In this document: positions 50,344 to 59,670 of the stretch, piece by piece | Position numbering within the stretch: the stretch's first letter is position 1 | Layout of the letters: each line of letters begins with the position of its first letter | Assembly: GCF_003201285.1 (NCBI RefSeq) | Contig: NZ_QICS01000002.1 | Location: 558,001-622,000, forward strand | DNA: 64,000 nucleotides | Direction of reading: 5' to 3' | From: Lachnotalea glycerini | GTDB lineage: Bacteria > Bacillota > Clostridia > Lachnospirales > Lachnospiraceae | The notes under the pieces: generated by a model | Told to the model about the DNA's origin: nothing | The model's input: the letters and a program-made list of their open reading frames with translations, nothing else | Database searches by the model: none | Translations under genes and position numbers: made by a program

Positions 50344-51925
50344 ATGAGAAAGAGTAAATTTGTAACAAAGATTTTAACATTAGCACTTTTGATAACTTTA
50401 TCAAGTAGTATGCTAGTTAACGCGGCATCAGCTTCTAGTTCTGAAGAGGAAAGTACAGCGGTAACTAATAACGAAATACTAAATGAAAAACAGCCATTCT
50501 GAAGAATTAGAACCAGAAGATATTTCATCTTTAGAAGCAAATGTGATGGACCGTGAATACACTGGTGGTGAATTTTCGGTTTCAGACGCGACTATAGCAG
50601 CTTTATCTGGTGAAGAAGCTAATGTTGATGTATTATATAGCACTGAAGCTAATGTTGATGTACTATATAGTACTGAAGCAAATGAAGCGGACGTATCTAG
50701 TGATGAACTAGAAACATCATCTAATACGGAGCCTAATAAAGCTTATATTGTAACGAATGATACTATCGTCAATGAGACAATTGGGGTTGCGGGAGAAATG
50801 AGATGGTACGCGTTCGTACTCAATGAAAAGAGTAAGGTAACAATTAATCTTCAAATGGTTGAAGCATTAGATGCTGATTTGTATCTATATTCGCTTAATA
50901 AAGAAACATATCAATTAGAATTAATAGACGGTAGTGCTACAGAAGGAGTGGGTGTTACTGAATACTATAATAATACCTTAGAAACAGGTACCTATTTTTT
51001 TGCAGTAGGTGGGTATGAAGGTACTGGAAATTTTGCTTTTGCTTACTACCAGAGTACTGCAGATGTAGCCAATGAGCCAAATGATACCATAGCTACGGCA
51101 ACAAACGTTTCATTTGATACAAATGTTTCGGGTGTTATTGATAATCCAAGCGATGCAGATTTTTATACATTTACAGTAACAAATCCTATAGTTTTGAGTT
51201 ATTCAATTTCTACATCAGATAATTATAAATTGGTATATGCAACACCATCTGGAACGAGTGCTGTAGCTTATCCTATAGATGGTTTGCTACACCTTATGCC
51301 TGGTACATACTATTTTGGCGTATATAGTCCAAATGGAAACTATTCAGCAACAAGCACTTATACAGTGAATTTTAAAAAGGTAACCGAACTGGCTAATGAT
51401 AGTTCTGCAAATTTTTTAGGTGTAAGTGCAAAAGCAGGAATCGTGTTCCAATCCAATTCAACAGGCTCTAAATGTTATGTAAATGGAAATCCGATTGATA
51501 TAAATTACTCTTATATTAATAAACTTTCTAATTCAGCTGGATCACAGTCATATGATATATCATTGGAAGATAGAGATGATGTTGTGGTTTATTTGAAGGA
51601 TGTATATTATGAAAAGCCTTCAGCTGTATACTATTTAAAGTCTACAAGACCAAATATAAAGATTGAAAGTAAACCAGTTTTAAAGTTAACCTTTTATTCT
51701 TCATCAGATTTTTATAAAATACACTGTGTATGCTCAGGGGATTATAAAGAAAATACTTTATGGAAGGATATGAAGTATGTAACAGTGTTAATTGATCCGG
51801 ATACAGGAAAATTAGTGGATATTAGTGATTTTAATTATTTTTATGACTTTGCACCAGTAGGTTCAAATTCCATAACGACTACGAACTCATATACAATGAA
51901 ATTCAATTATGAAATGACAGAATAA
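50344..51925 (+). pseudogene. Secreted PPC-like protein, split by a frameshift in an A tract
   Basis: ATG 50344 behind GGTGGAG opens a clear signal peptide (RKSKFVTKILTLALLITLSS, cleavage near VNAASA) but the frame stops at 50500. The remainder (to 51925) continues in the next frame from about 50490: SEELEPEDISSLEANVM onward. Removing one A from GAAAAAC (near 50484-50490) joins them into one protein of about 526 residues. Two 10-residue repeats EANVDVLYST follow. A beta-sandwich resembling a bacterial pre-peptidase C-terminal (PPC) domain spans about the first third of the large part (YIVTNDTIVNETIGVAG, MRWYAFVLNEKSKVTIN, GTYFFAVGGYEGTGNFAF). The alternative start at 50483 would give a 480-residue cytosolic form. 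Confidence 0.72.
50615..50674 (+). repeat. Two 30-bp tandem repeats inside the secreted protein gene
   Basis: Two near-identical 30-base units encode EANVDVLYST twice, followed by a partial third (EANEA). Only a few silent changes separate them, so duplication is recent or copy number varies. Confidence 0.8.
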
Positions 51926-51962
51926 TAGTTTTAGCAATATAATAAAGTTAAGGAGGATATTT

Positions 51963-52736
51963 ATGAAAGTTCAAGCAAATGGTGCAACATCTACTTTAAT
52001 TTGGAACCAATTTTCGCAAAATGTCGAAAATAACAAGCAGGAAGTTTGGAAACAAGAGGACTTGGATGGAAATCCAGTACAGGTTACTATTACTAAAGAA
52101 GGATTAGATAGTTTAAGAAATAGTGTTGACGAGATTGAAGGCGAGCAAACTTATGAAGATTTTGACAAAATGAAAGATATTTGGTCTAAATTGGAAATAA
52201 ACTTATATGCAAAATATAATAACGAGATGATATCCTCACATAGTAAATCAAAGAGTCAATCTGATGATGGCAGCATAAAAAGTAATATCTATAACTCTGT
52301 TTATAATAGCTTAGACTACTATGGAAACAAGTATGATGAAATTGTAAAAGGGTATGAAAATGGTACCAGAGAAATCTGGGTTACTGATCAAAATAGTGAA
52401 TTAGGCTATCGTAAACTAACAAAAGAAGAAGATTTGGATGCTCTAGATAAAGTGTATGAAAGAAATGCAGAATTTCAAGCAACAAGTGCCCTATTAGAGC
52501 CAATAGCAAAAAAAGCCAAAATTTATACTATGCAACAATTAGCAGATGTTCGTGGATATAAAATGAGTAAGGCAGATACTGTTGAAGAGGAACCGATTGA
52601 AAATCTTTATGAACGAATGATGGAAAGCAGAAATGCTTTTAAAATTGGGTACTCCGCGTTTTCTACACAAGATAAAGTACAACAAAATATCTCTGCACTC
52701 GTTAATCAAATATTCAGCAGTCATTTTACTAATTAA
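51963..52736 (+). CDS. Unknown cytosolic 257-residue protein
   Basis: This charged, mostly helical protein begins KVQANGATSTLIWNQFSQNV and contains LDSLRNSVDEIEGEQTYEDF and TSALLEPIAKKAKIYTMQQL. No signal peptide, membrane segment or known motif is visible. ATG follows AAGGAGGATATTT, 37 bases after the secreted protein gene, so they are probably one operon. Structured RNA copy B with a terminator follows. I do not assign a function. Confidence 0.65.
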   Translation: MKVQANGATSTLIWNQFSQNVENNKQEVWKQEDLDGNPVQVTITKEGLDSLRNSVDEIEGEQTYEDFDKMKDIWSKLEINLYAKYNNEMISSHSKSKSQSDDGSIKSNIYNSVYNSLDYYGNKYDEIVKGYENGTREIWVTDQNSELGYRKLTKEEDLDALDKVYERNAEFQATSALLEPIAKKAKIYTMQQLADVRGYKMSKADTVEEEPIENLYERMMESRNAFKIGYSAFSTQDKVQQNISALVNQIFSSHFTN

Positions 52737-52865
52737 TGTAATTATTGAAAAATATTAGATATTACAAAGATTTTATTTAGGATATAGTCTATATAATGAT
52801 ATAGTATTAATGAAACATATAAATTAAATTTTAAATTCATTGCTCACCACTGAACCACAGCAGCT
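52737..52865. other. AT-rich spacer before structured RNA copy B
   Basis: Only A/T-rich sequence with short repeats (TATAGTCTATATAATGATATAGT) is seen; no gene. Confidence 0.4.
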
Positions 52866-52981
52866 CAGGCGGCACTTAACAATAAATAAGATGAAACATT
52901 CGTTGAGTATTCGACGTAGTTTTCATTAAGAATAATTAGGAACCCCTTATATTGACTAGAAAGTTGATATATGGGGTTTTT
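52866..52981 (+). ncRNA. Structured RNA element with terminator, copy B
   Basis: This 116-base element is the partner of copy A (49695-49817). It has an outer stem ATGAAA/TTTCAT, an inner hairpin CGTTGA/TCGACG and a terminator AACCCC/GGGGTT with loop TTGACTAGAAAGTTG and TTTTT. It could be the terminator and 3' element of the upstream operon, or a small RNA. The conserved large terminator loop is unusual for a plain terminator. Confidence 0.55.
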
Positions 52982-52988
52982 CAGTTGA

Positions 52989-53132
52989 GATAATAGTCAA
53001 GTAGAGGAAGAAGAGTTTCAATTGCTTTATGAAATAGGCAACAAGAAAGACGATAAACAACGTTTTTGTTTTGGAAATGATGATGATATAAAAAGGGTTA
53101 CCTATAGAATTTATTATGAATGGGCGGAATAA
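52989..53132 (+). pseudogene. Decayed coding fragment, 47 residues
   Basis: A protein-like frame (EEEEFQLLYEIGNKKDDKQR, then FGNDDDIKRVTYRIYYEWAE) lacks a start codon and is preceded by TGA. It looks like the C-terminal remnant of a lost gene. Confidence 0.4.
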
Positions 53133-53222
53133 TGCACAAAAGTATTAATGGAACTAATTGTAGTTCATACACTTATTTGGCAAACGTCAATCCATCCGCT
53201 TGACGATAAATTTAACGCCGCA

Positions 53223-53580
53223 TTATGAGCGGCGTGGTTTCCTGCATTCCTTTGGAATACTATTTGACCATGGCATCAAGTAATCCAGTTTAGCGGGATC
53301 AATATTTCCTTTTTGATTACAGTGTTTTGGCAACTCTGTGAGTATGTATTTGAAGTAGTTGTATGGATGAAGATTATTCAGCTTGGCAGTTTCAATAATG
53401 CTGTATACTAATGTACTGCCATTGGCTCCTTTTGCGGTGTTATGAAACATCCAGTTTTTCTTGCCTAGACAAAATGTTCGAATAGAATGCTATGAAGCTG
53501 AATTATCGATAGGGACATCCACATCTGTCAGAAAAACTCTTAAATACGATTCGTAAGTCTTGCAACAGGTATTCATTCAC
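53223..53580 (-). pseudogene. IS66-family transposase remnant
   Basis: Minus-strand C-terminus of an IS66 transposase: VPIDNSAS, stop, HSIRTFCLGKKNWMFHNTAK, GANGSTLVYSIIETAKLNN, LHPYNYFKYILTELPKH. The stop codon falls where DNNxAE-R(A)IRPF would normally continue, and the upstream part is missing after about 53580. The family's C-terminal PW motif appears as LMPWSNSIPKECR. A hairpin CGCCGC/GCGGCG at 53216-53234 lies at the 3' end. The element is inactive. Confidence 0.85.
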
Positions 53581-53623
53581 AATAAACAACCTTATATAAT
53601 CTTAAATTTTAATACAAATAAAT

Positions 53624-54076
53624 TTACTCTAAAAACTCAATTACCTTATCTAGAAAAACCTCGCCATCCAAATGCTCGATTTCATGGCAAAAACATTTTG
53701 CCATTTCTCTTTCACCAGTTAAAATGATTTCCTCTCCATTTTCATCAAGTGCTTGAACCGTGACCGACTGTGGGCGAATCGTTTTTCCAAAGCGCCCCGG
53801 ATAACTCAGACACCCTTCGATACATTCCTGGACACCGCTACTCCCAATAATTTTAGGGTTCACTAGTTTTAAATGCTTATCATCAAAGTCGATTACTACA
53901 AGCCGACGCAAGACCCCCACTTGATTAGCCGCTAATGCTGCACCATTAGGAGTTATGTGAAGTGTATCCATCATATCTTCCAAAAGACTACGGATATGAT
54001 CATCCACGACAGTAACCTCCTTGCATCTTTTTGTTAGTATTTCATCACCATCAAAACGAATCTCACGAATTGCCAT
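53624..54076 (-). CDS. def: Peptide deformylase
   Basis: This 150-residue metalloenzyme removes the formyl group from new proteins. Motifs: NGAALAANQVG (variant of GxGxAAxQ), EGCLSYPG with the cysteine ligand, and CHEIEHLDG (HExxH). The start is at 54076 on the minus strand behind GGAGGG; a longer in-frame version is not needed. It overlaps the XRE gene by 14 bases, so both are one operon. A second housekeeping def elsewhere in the genome is likely, making this a spare copy. Confidence 0.92.
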   Translation of the reverse strand: MAIREIRFDGDEILTKRCKEVTVVDDHIRSLLEDMMDTLHITPNGAALAANQVGVLRRLVVIDFDDKHLKLVNPKIIGSSGVQECIEGCLSYPGRFGKTIRPQSVTVQALDENGEEIILTGEREMAKCFCHEIEHLDGEVFLDKVIEFLE

Positions 54077-54311
54077 TATGATCCCTCCTGCTTCTTTCGG
54101 AACGTGATTTTTTAGTGCTTTCTTCAAATAAAAAAACTTCTTCAATTGCACATCCAAACGCCTGAGCAATGTCATATGCAATCCAGATAGATGGCTCAAA
54201 CTTCTCTGTCTCAATGGCATTGACAGCCTGTCTAGATGTGCCTATTAGCTCACCCAATTGCTCCTGTGTCAGCCCTTTTTGCTCTCGCAGTTCCTTAATA
54301 CGATTTTTCAT
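54063..54311 (-). CDS. Small XRE regulator (YgzD-like)
   Basis: This 82-residue protein is an HTH_XRE domain: RIKELREQKGLTQEQLGELI, GTSRQAVNAIETEKFEPSIW, IAYDIAQAFGCAIEEVFLFE. Such small regulators are common in Firmicutes. It is translated ahead of peptide deformylase on the minus strand with overlap, so it may regulate that operon. Confidence 0.85.
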   Translation of the reverse strand: MKNRIKELREQKGLTQEQLGELIGTSRQAVNAIETEKFEPSIWIAYDIAQAFGCAIEEVFLFEESTKKSRSERSRRDHNGNS

Positions 54312-54815
54312 AAGTCCATTTTTCTCCTTGTGCTACGCATAAAGTAATGTTAACCTTACTTTTATTTTATCAGCAGTCGCTGCAAGTGTCAAGTTAACAT
54401 TACATTTTGTTAATGGCTAGTAAAGGTTTCTACATTCCTAGCACTTGCCAAATATACAAAGGCGCAGTCAAGGTAAACACAAGACATTCGAATAAATTGC
54501 CGGAGCCAGCCATTCAAATGTTGTTATCGGTATGGTTGATACAGGGGGAGATATTACACATCCTGATAGGGTCAGTAATTTTTTTGGTTAAAAAAACTTA
54601 GTACTCCAAAAAAATTGCAAAAAGCACTAAAGTGGAATATATGTATATATTTGCGAAATATCAGTAACTATGCCTATTATAAACTAGTAGAATGCACTAA
54701 AATATGATATGATAGGATTAATAATGAAGATTGTAATATAATAAAATTTTAACTATATATGAATGATATAAGAATTGCATATTTAAAGGCGAGATAGATT
54801 TGGAGGTATATTTTT
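54312..54815. other. AT-rich intergenic region between the XRE/def pair and the kinase operon
   Basis: I see no credible gene; the 62-codon ORF starting at 54407 lacks a ribosome site and conserved motifs. GCACTAAA occurs twice (54630 and 54693) and a TATGAT -10-like box lies near 54706, so promoter and operator sites for the kinase operon are likely here. A ribosome site GGAGG lies at 54802-54806. Confidence 0.35.
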
Positions 54816-56609
54816 TTGAAGATGCGAACTAAGATACTATTATTTTGCTTGGGAAGTACGTTGTGTGCGTTAATTATACAAACAATCCTTTTTAAAGATG
54901 CCTCCTCTAAGTTGATTTACAACCAAGCAAAAGAGGAAAGCAATCATTCTTTACAATATATGCAAAATGAAATTTATACTTTTATAAAATCAATGGAAAG
55001 CCGTTTAATCAATATATATAGCGAAGAAGAATTTGAACAGAGTCTGAAAAGTAAAATGTCAATTAATGACCTTAGGCAAGATAATCATCGTTTAGCCTAT
55101 GATTTTGTGACGAAGAACTTTGAGACTTCTAAGGGCGTTGTAGCGCTCTATATTTATAATATTAATAATGAGATAATTAGTACCTATCGGCGAGCGGTTA
55201 CACCGAAACATAATTATCCCACGGACATTTATGAGGATATAGAGCAATATAATTCGCAGAAAGTTTTGGATTATATTTCTTCAGATGATACCACTATGTT
55301 GATATCCAGTTATTATAATCGATATCGTGAAACAGATATGATACGTTTTGTGTTAAAAATATATGATAATACCAATTTAAATAGTAAAATAGGTTATATC
55401 GTATGTGATGTTGACAGTAAGGTATTAAAGAATATTATGGTGAAATACTGTGATCAGAAAGAAATGTTTATGTGGCTGCAACCAATGGGAGACAGACAAA
55501 TTCTTTCGGTTGGTACACTAGAAGATTTTGATCAAAATTATTACGAAAGCAATATCGAGCAGATTCAAGCAGGTGAGATGAAAGATAAAACAGATCTTGT
55601 AGAAGGACAGCATGTTCTTTTTTTAGTAGAGCAGGATAAATATAATCTGAGTGCTTATTCTATGATGCCTCAAGATCTGCTAAAACAGAATCAAAAAGTT
55701 TTAACACAGAACTTAATCGTAATTGGATTTACAATGAGCATTTTAATTACATTGTCCTCAATTTTGTTTTCTGGGGGATTAACAAAACGATTAGAGTTAT
55801 TAACACAGACAATTGCAAAAATTAAATTAGGCAATACACATCAAAGAGTAGAAGACAGTAAGAATGATGAAATTGGGAAACTTGGACATGACTTCAATGA
55901 GATGTTAGACAAGATAGAATACTTTATTGGTCATGAATATGAAACTAAGCTGTTACTCAATAAGGCAGAGTATAAAACGCTACAGTCACAGATTAATCCT
56001 CATTTTTTGTATAACACATTGGATACGATGAGTAGCATTGCCAGTATACAAAATTGCGCTGTTGTAAGTAATTTGTGTCAATCTCTTTCTAATATTTTTA
56101 GGTATAGTTTGGATATGAAGCATTCGTACTCCACTGTGGCAAAGGAATTTATACATTTGAAAAATTACATTTATGTTATGAATGTAAGAATGGTGGATGA
56201 AGTGGAATATCGATTTGACATTAGCGATGAAGTTCTACAGGATTCCATACCTCGTATTTCAATACAGCCGTTAGTAGAAAATGCTTTGAATCATGGTTTG
56301 AGGAATAAACGCGGTATTAAGAAAATCGAAGTAAATGCACTTGAACTAGACGGAAAGCTTCAAATAACTGTGAAGGACAATGGAGTAGGAATGGATGCAG
56401 AGGAAATGAATGCAAAACTGGCTAAAAATAGTAAAGATGCGGTGGAAAGCGGAAGTTCAATTGGTTTATATAACATAAATGCAAGAATGAAAATGCTTTA
56501 TGGAGAAGAATATGGACTGCATATTGAAAGTGACATACATCATGGAACTAGTGTTTATTTGACCATCCCTAGAGTAAAAGTTGAAGAGGTGGAAACATGG
56601 CAAAAATAA
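54816..56609 (+). CDS. Sensor histidine kinase (YesM/LytS type)
   Basis: The 597-residue kinase has a first membrane segment at about 5-25, an extracellular sensor of about 270 residues, a second segment (LIVIGFTMSILITLSSILF, about 297-317), HAMP, and a His_kinase domain with QINPHFLYNTLDTMSS (phospho-His about residue 395). HATPase N and G boxes are VENALNHGL, DNGVGMDAEEM and GSSIGLYNINARM. YesM-type kinases pair with AraC-type regulators and usually sense sugars. TTG 54816 has better spacing to GGAGG than ATG 54822. The stop overlaps the regulator gene by 13 bases. Confidence 0.94.
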   Translation: MKMRTKILLFCLGSTLCALIIQTILFKDASSKLIYNQAKEESNHSLQYMQNEIYTFIKSMESRLINIYSEEEFEQSLKSKMSINDLRQDNHRLAYDFVTKNFETSKGVVALYIYNINNEIISTYRRAVTPKHNYPTDIYEDIEQYNSQKVLDYISSDDTTMLISSYYNRYRETDMIRFVLKIYDNTNLNSKIGYIVCDVDSKVLKNIMVKYCDQKEMFMWLQPMGDRQILSVGTLEDFDQNYYESNIEQIQAGEMKDKTDLVEGQHVLFLVEQDKYNLSAYSMMPQDLLKQNQKVLTQNLIVIGFTMSILITLSSILFSGGLTKRLELLTQTIAKIKLGNTHQRVEDSKNDEIGKLGHDFNEMLDKIEYFIGHEYETKLLLNKAEYKTLQSQINPHFLYNTLDTMSSIASIQNCAVVSNLCQSLSNIFRYSLDMKHSYSTVAKEFIHLKNYIYVMNVRMVDEVEYRFDISDEVLQDSIPRISIQPLVENALNHGLRNKRGIKKIEVNALELDGKLQITVKDNGVGMDAEEMNAKLAKNSKDAVESGSSIGLYNINARMKMLYGEEYGLHIESDIHHGTSVYLTIPRVKVEEVETWQK

Positions 56610-58222
56610 TATATAAAGTATTGATTGCAGATGATGAATATTGGACTAGAGAAAAATTGAGAACCATGATTGATTGGAAACAATACAATATTGAATTTTT
56701 AGAGCCTGCAGTAGATGGAGAGGATGTTTTAAGGAAAGTAAAAGAAAATACACCAGATATTTTAATTACAGACATTAATATGCCTTTTATGAATGGTGTA
56801 GATTTGATTAAAATTTTAAAGGAAGAGTATACAGATATTATAATTTTTGTAATTAGTGGTTATGATAATTTTGATTATGTAAAATCAACTTTGCTAGCTG
56901 GAGCAATAAATTATTTATTAAAACCAGTTACAAAAATAGACTTAGTAAATTCACTTTCTAAGGCATTAGAAATAATAAGTAATAAAAGGCAGAAAGAGAA
57001 AAAGCAGGAAGAACAAAAAAATGAAATATTAAAAGCATCTTCCTTTATTCAAGACCGTGAATTAAGTCTGCTTGTAGAAAAAGAAGAGACAGCGTATTCG
57101 CCAACAATTATGATGAATAGTAAAATAGATTTTGCTGGTTGTAGTTTAATATTAATTAAAATTCATAATCTTAAGGAATTGATGATGCAGTATCATTATG
57201 ACATGAATCAGCTATCTTATTCCATAAAAAAGAAAATAAAGGATGTAACTAGATATGAGAATTTACTTATTTTCAATCATATCTTTCGTTCCAATGAATT
57301 TATAATTATCACGGAGCTTGAAGAGTCAAAATTGAGGATCATGGCGAACCAAATACTAAATTATTTTAAGGTATACCAAGAGACATTAATCAGTATTGTA
57401 ATTAGTGAACATTCGTATTCAATTGAGAGTATTCATACTGCTTATATAGAGACTATAACGATGCTGATGACACGTAAGTATATGAAAAATAGTGTCATGA
57501 TTTTATGTGAGAAAGATAATTCTTCTATAAAAAGCGATGTAAACAACCAAATGTCAGAAGAACTAGAAAACAAATTAAAGAATTTGTTAAGGACTAGAAA
57601 TCAATCAGCAGTAAAGAAACTCATATTTGAAACAGTTGGGTTAAGATATTGTGATATCAACGGATGGAGTTTTTTGGAAGTAAAGCAGACGGTCAAACGT
57701 GTATGCAATGTATTTGTTGATTACATTTCCGAAGAAAAGTCCCCCAGAAAGATAATCGATATGGAAAATATGATTGACTTAGCAATTAAAACGGTAGAAA
57801 ATTTGGTGGTAGAAAATTTATGTGAAGTACTAGAAGAGATGATTGATACGATAACAGATTTGAAGGTAGAAGCGGAAATCGGTTCTATTCGAAGCGTAGT
57901 TAAATTGTGCGTAAAGTATATCGACAATAACTTTTTTGAAGAATTGACACTAACCTCATTAGCAAATAAATTTAATGTTGAAAGTTCATATTTTTCAAAA
58001 ATATTCAGGCAGGAAATTGGTAGTAATTTAATGTTATATATTGCTCAAAAGCGTATTGATAAAGCAAAAGAATATATGATTGATTCTAAAATTAATTTAA
58101 CAGAAATTGCATTTATAGTAGGATATGATGATTATACTTATTTTAACCGTGTATTTCGCAAAATGACAGGAGTAAGCCCTAGAGAATATAGGAATAAACT
58201 CAAGAAGTGTCAGGAGGATTAA
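56597..58222 (+). CDS. AraC-family response regulator (YesN type)
   Basis: The 541-residue regulator has an N-terminal REC domain (VLIADDEYWTREKLRTMIDW, phospho-Asp in ILITDINMPFMNGVDL at about residue 57, GYDNFDYVKSTLLAGAINYL) and a C-terminal AraC HTH (LTSLANKFNVESSYFSKIFR, AFIVGYDDYTYFNRVFRKMT). The middle part resembles the variable region of YesN proteins. It forms a pair with the upstream kinase and probably activates transporter and glycosidase genes. Confidence 0.95.
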   Translation: MAKIIYKVLIADDEYWTREKLRTMIDWKQYNIEFLEPAVDGEDVLRKVKENTPDILITDINMPFMNGVDLIKILKEEYTDIIIFVISGYDNFDYVKSTLLAGAINYLLKPVTKIDLVNSLSKALEIISNKRQKEKKQEEQKNEILKASSFIQDRELSLLVEKEETAYSPTIMMNSKIDFAGCSLILIKIHNLKELMMQYHYDMNQLSYSIKKKIKDVTRYENLLIFNHIFRSNEFIIITELEESKLRIMANQILNYFKVYQETLISIVISEHSYSIESIHTAYIETITMLMTRKYMKNSVMILCEKDNSSIKSDVNNQMSEELENKLKNLLRTRNQSAVKKLIFETVGLRYCDINGWSFLEVKQTVKRVCNVFVDYISEEKSPRKIIDMENMIDLAIKTVENLVVENLCEVLEEMIDTITDLKVEAEIGSIRSVVKLCVKYIDNNFFEELTLTSLANKFNVESSYFSKIFRQEIGSNLMLYIAQKRIDKAKEYMIDSKINLTEIAFIVGYDDYTYFNRVFRKMTGVSPREYRNKLKKCQED

Positions 58223-58224
58223 TA

Positions 58225-59511
58225 TTGAAAAAATTAGCAAACTGGATTGTTGCTATATTATTCATTATATGTATGTTCTGTATTATGCGTTATTTACAAA
58301 ATCAAAATCTAACAAGTGTGGAAAGCGAGACAAATGAAGATGTTATTACGATAACAGTCCTAGCTGGTCAATCAAGTTCAGATGCAGGAATCGAAGATAT
58401 GATTGATGAGGCTTTGGCTGAAAAATTTCCCAATGTACAATTGGAATGGGAATGTGTGGATTGGGGAGAAAAATTTGATACTCAAATGCAAGTACGAATT
58501 GCGGCTGGTGATATACCTGATATAATGGTTGGAAAAGCTCAGGATATAGAAACTTATGCAGCAGAAGGCAATCTGGCACCAATTTCTACAAATTGTACAA
58601 AAAGAATAAAGGAGGAAGCATTACAGTCAGTAAAAAAAGATGGAGTAGTATACGGTCTTCCGTACAATGTACTCTATCAGGGAGTAATCTATAATAAAAA
58701 TATTTTTGAGCATTATGGCTTAAAACCTCCAACGACCAGAAAAGAGCTTGAAGATATTGAATTAATATTAGAGAAAAATCAAACAACGCCTTTTGCAGCC
58801 CATTTTTGGGAAAGCTGGATGGTTGGTAATATGACAATGCAATTTTTTATGAACGATATTTTTAGAGATAGACCAAACTGGGGAGATCTATTTCGAACAG
58901 GAGAAGAATCGTTTTTTAATAACAATCAAATGAAAGATTGCCTATTGCAAAATCAAAACATTTTAGCTCATTCATGGGACGATGCTATGATGATTGATCA
59001 ATATGAATGTGATCAGCGTTTTTTTGAAGGAGAGGCAGCAATGTACTTGACTGGATCATGGTCATTGCAATTGATTAATCAATATAATGAGAATCTAAAT
59101 CAGGAGTATGGAATATTTCCCTACCCTAATCAAAAAGGTAATTCAAATTTACTACGAGAGACAAATATGACTTTTATGAAAAGTAGTACTACACAATACG
59201 ATGATTTAATTGACCAGATATTGGAAGAATTAGTTACAAATGAAGAGCTGATTCAAGATATACTGGATTTTACGCAAGCATTTTCAACGATTAAGGGTAT
59301 TGAATCAAAATATCAAAGATGCATTGAAGAGGATGTTAATTGGTATGAACAAAATAATCAAGTGATGGATGTGTCGACAGGTAACAAAGAGTTGATATGG
59401 TCATTTCAAAACGATTTGGCAGTGAAACAGCAGGAGTGGCTGCAGGGCAAGATAGCATTAGAGGATGTGCTTCATTATGCAGATGATCAACGAATGGAAA
59501 GTAGTCAATAG
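58225..59511 (+). CDS. Membrane-anchored solute-binding protein paralog (possible sensor partner)
   Basis: This 428-residue protein uses TTG 58225 behind GGAGG (58213-58217). It has an N-terminal membrane segment (LANWIVAILFIICMFCIMRY) without a good lipobox, then a solute-binding protein fold closely related to the next gene (VLAGQSSSDAGIEDMIDEAL, EWECVDWGEKFDTQM, PDIMVGKAQDIETYAAEG). It follows the regulator after two bases, before a strong terminator, so it is transcribed with kinase and regulator rather than with the permeases. It may present ligand to the kinase; inference. Confidence 0.9.
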   Translation: MKKLANWIVAILFIICMFCIMRYLQNQNLTSVESETNEDVITITVLAGQSSSDAGIEDMIDEALAEKFPNVQLEWECVDWGEKFDTQMQVRIAAGDIPDIMVGKAQDIETYAAEGNLAPISTNCTKRIKEEALQSVKKDGVVYGLPYNVLYQGVIYNKNIFEHYGLKPPTTRKELEDIELILEKNQTTPFAAHFWESWMVGNMTMQFFMNDIFRDRPNWGDLFRTGEESFFNNNQMKDCLLQNQNILAHSWDDAMMIDQYECDQRFFEGEAAMYLTGSWSLQLINQYNENLNQEYGIFPYPNQKGNSNLLRETNMTFMKSSTTQYDDLIDQILEELVTNEELIQDILDFTQAFSTIKGIESKYQRCIEEDVNWYEQNNQVMDVSTGNKELIWSFQNDLAVKQQEWLQGKIALEDVLHYADDQRMESSQ

Positions 59512-59547
59512 AAAGGCTAAAAAATAGGTAAGACCTCTTATATTCAA

Positions 59548-59586
59548 AGCAGTTGTACTATCTCTAAATAGTACAACTGCTTTTTT
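59548..59586 (+). terminator. Terminator of the kinase-regulator-binding protein operon
   Basis: GCAGTTGTACTAT and ATAGTACAACTGC form a perfect 13-bp stem followed by a run of T. Confidence 0.92.
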
Positions 59587-59670
59587 CTAAATAATCCTAT
59601 TTACAAATCCAATTGAGAGATAAAATTAGAGTATCTATAAAACATTTATGAAAAAGAGAGGGTAAAATCT

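Noticed and set aside
53216-53234. CGCCGC/GCGGCG hairpin as an independent terminator
   Set aside because: No T run and it abuts the IS66 remnant; better seen as part of that element's end.
54407-54601. ORF of 64 codons before the kinase gene
   Set aside because: No Shine-Dalgarno, no motif and atypical composition; probably chance in the promoter region.
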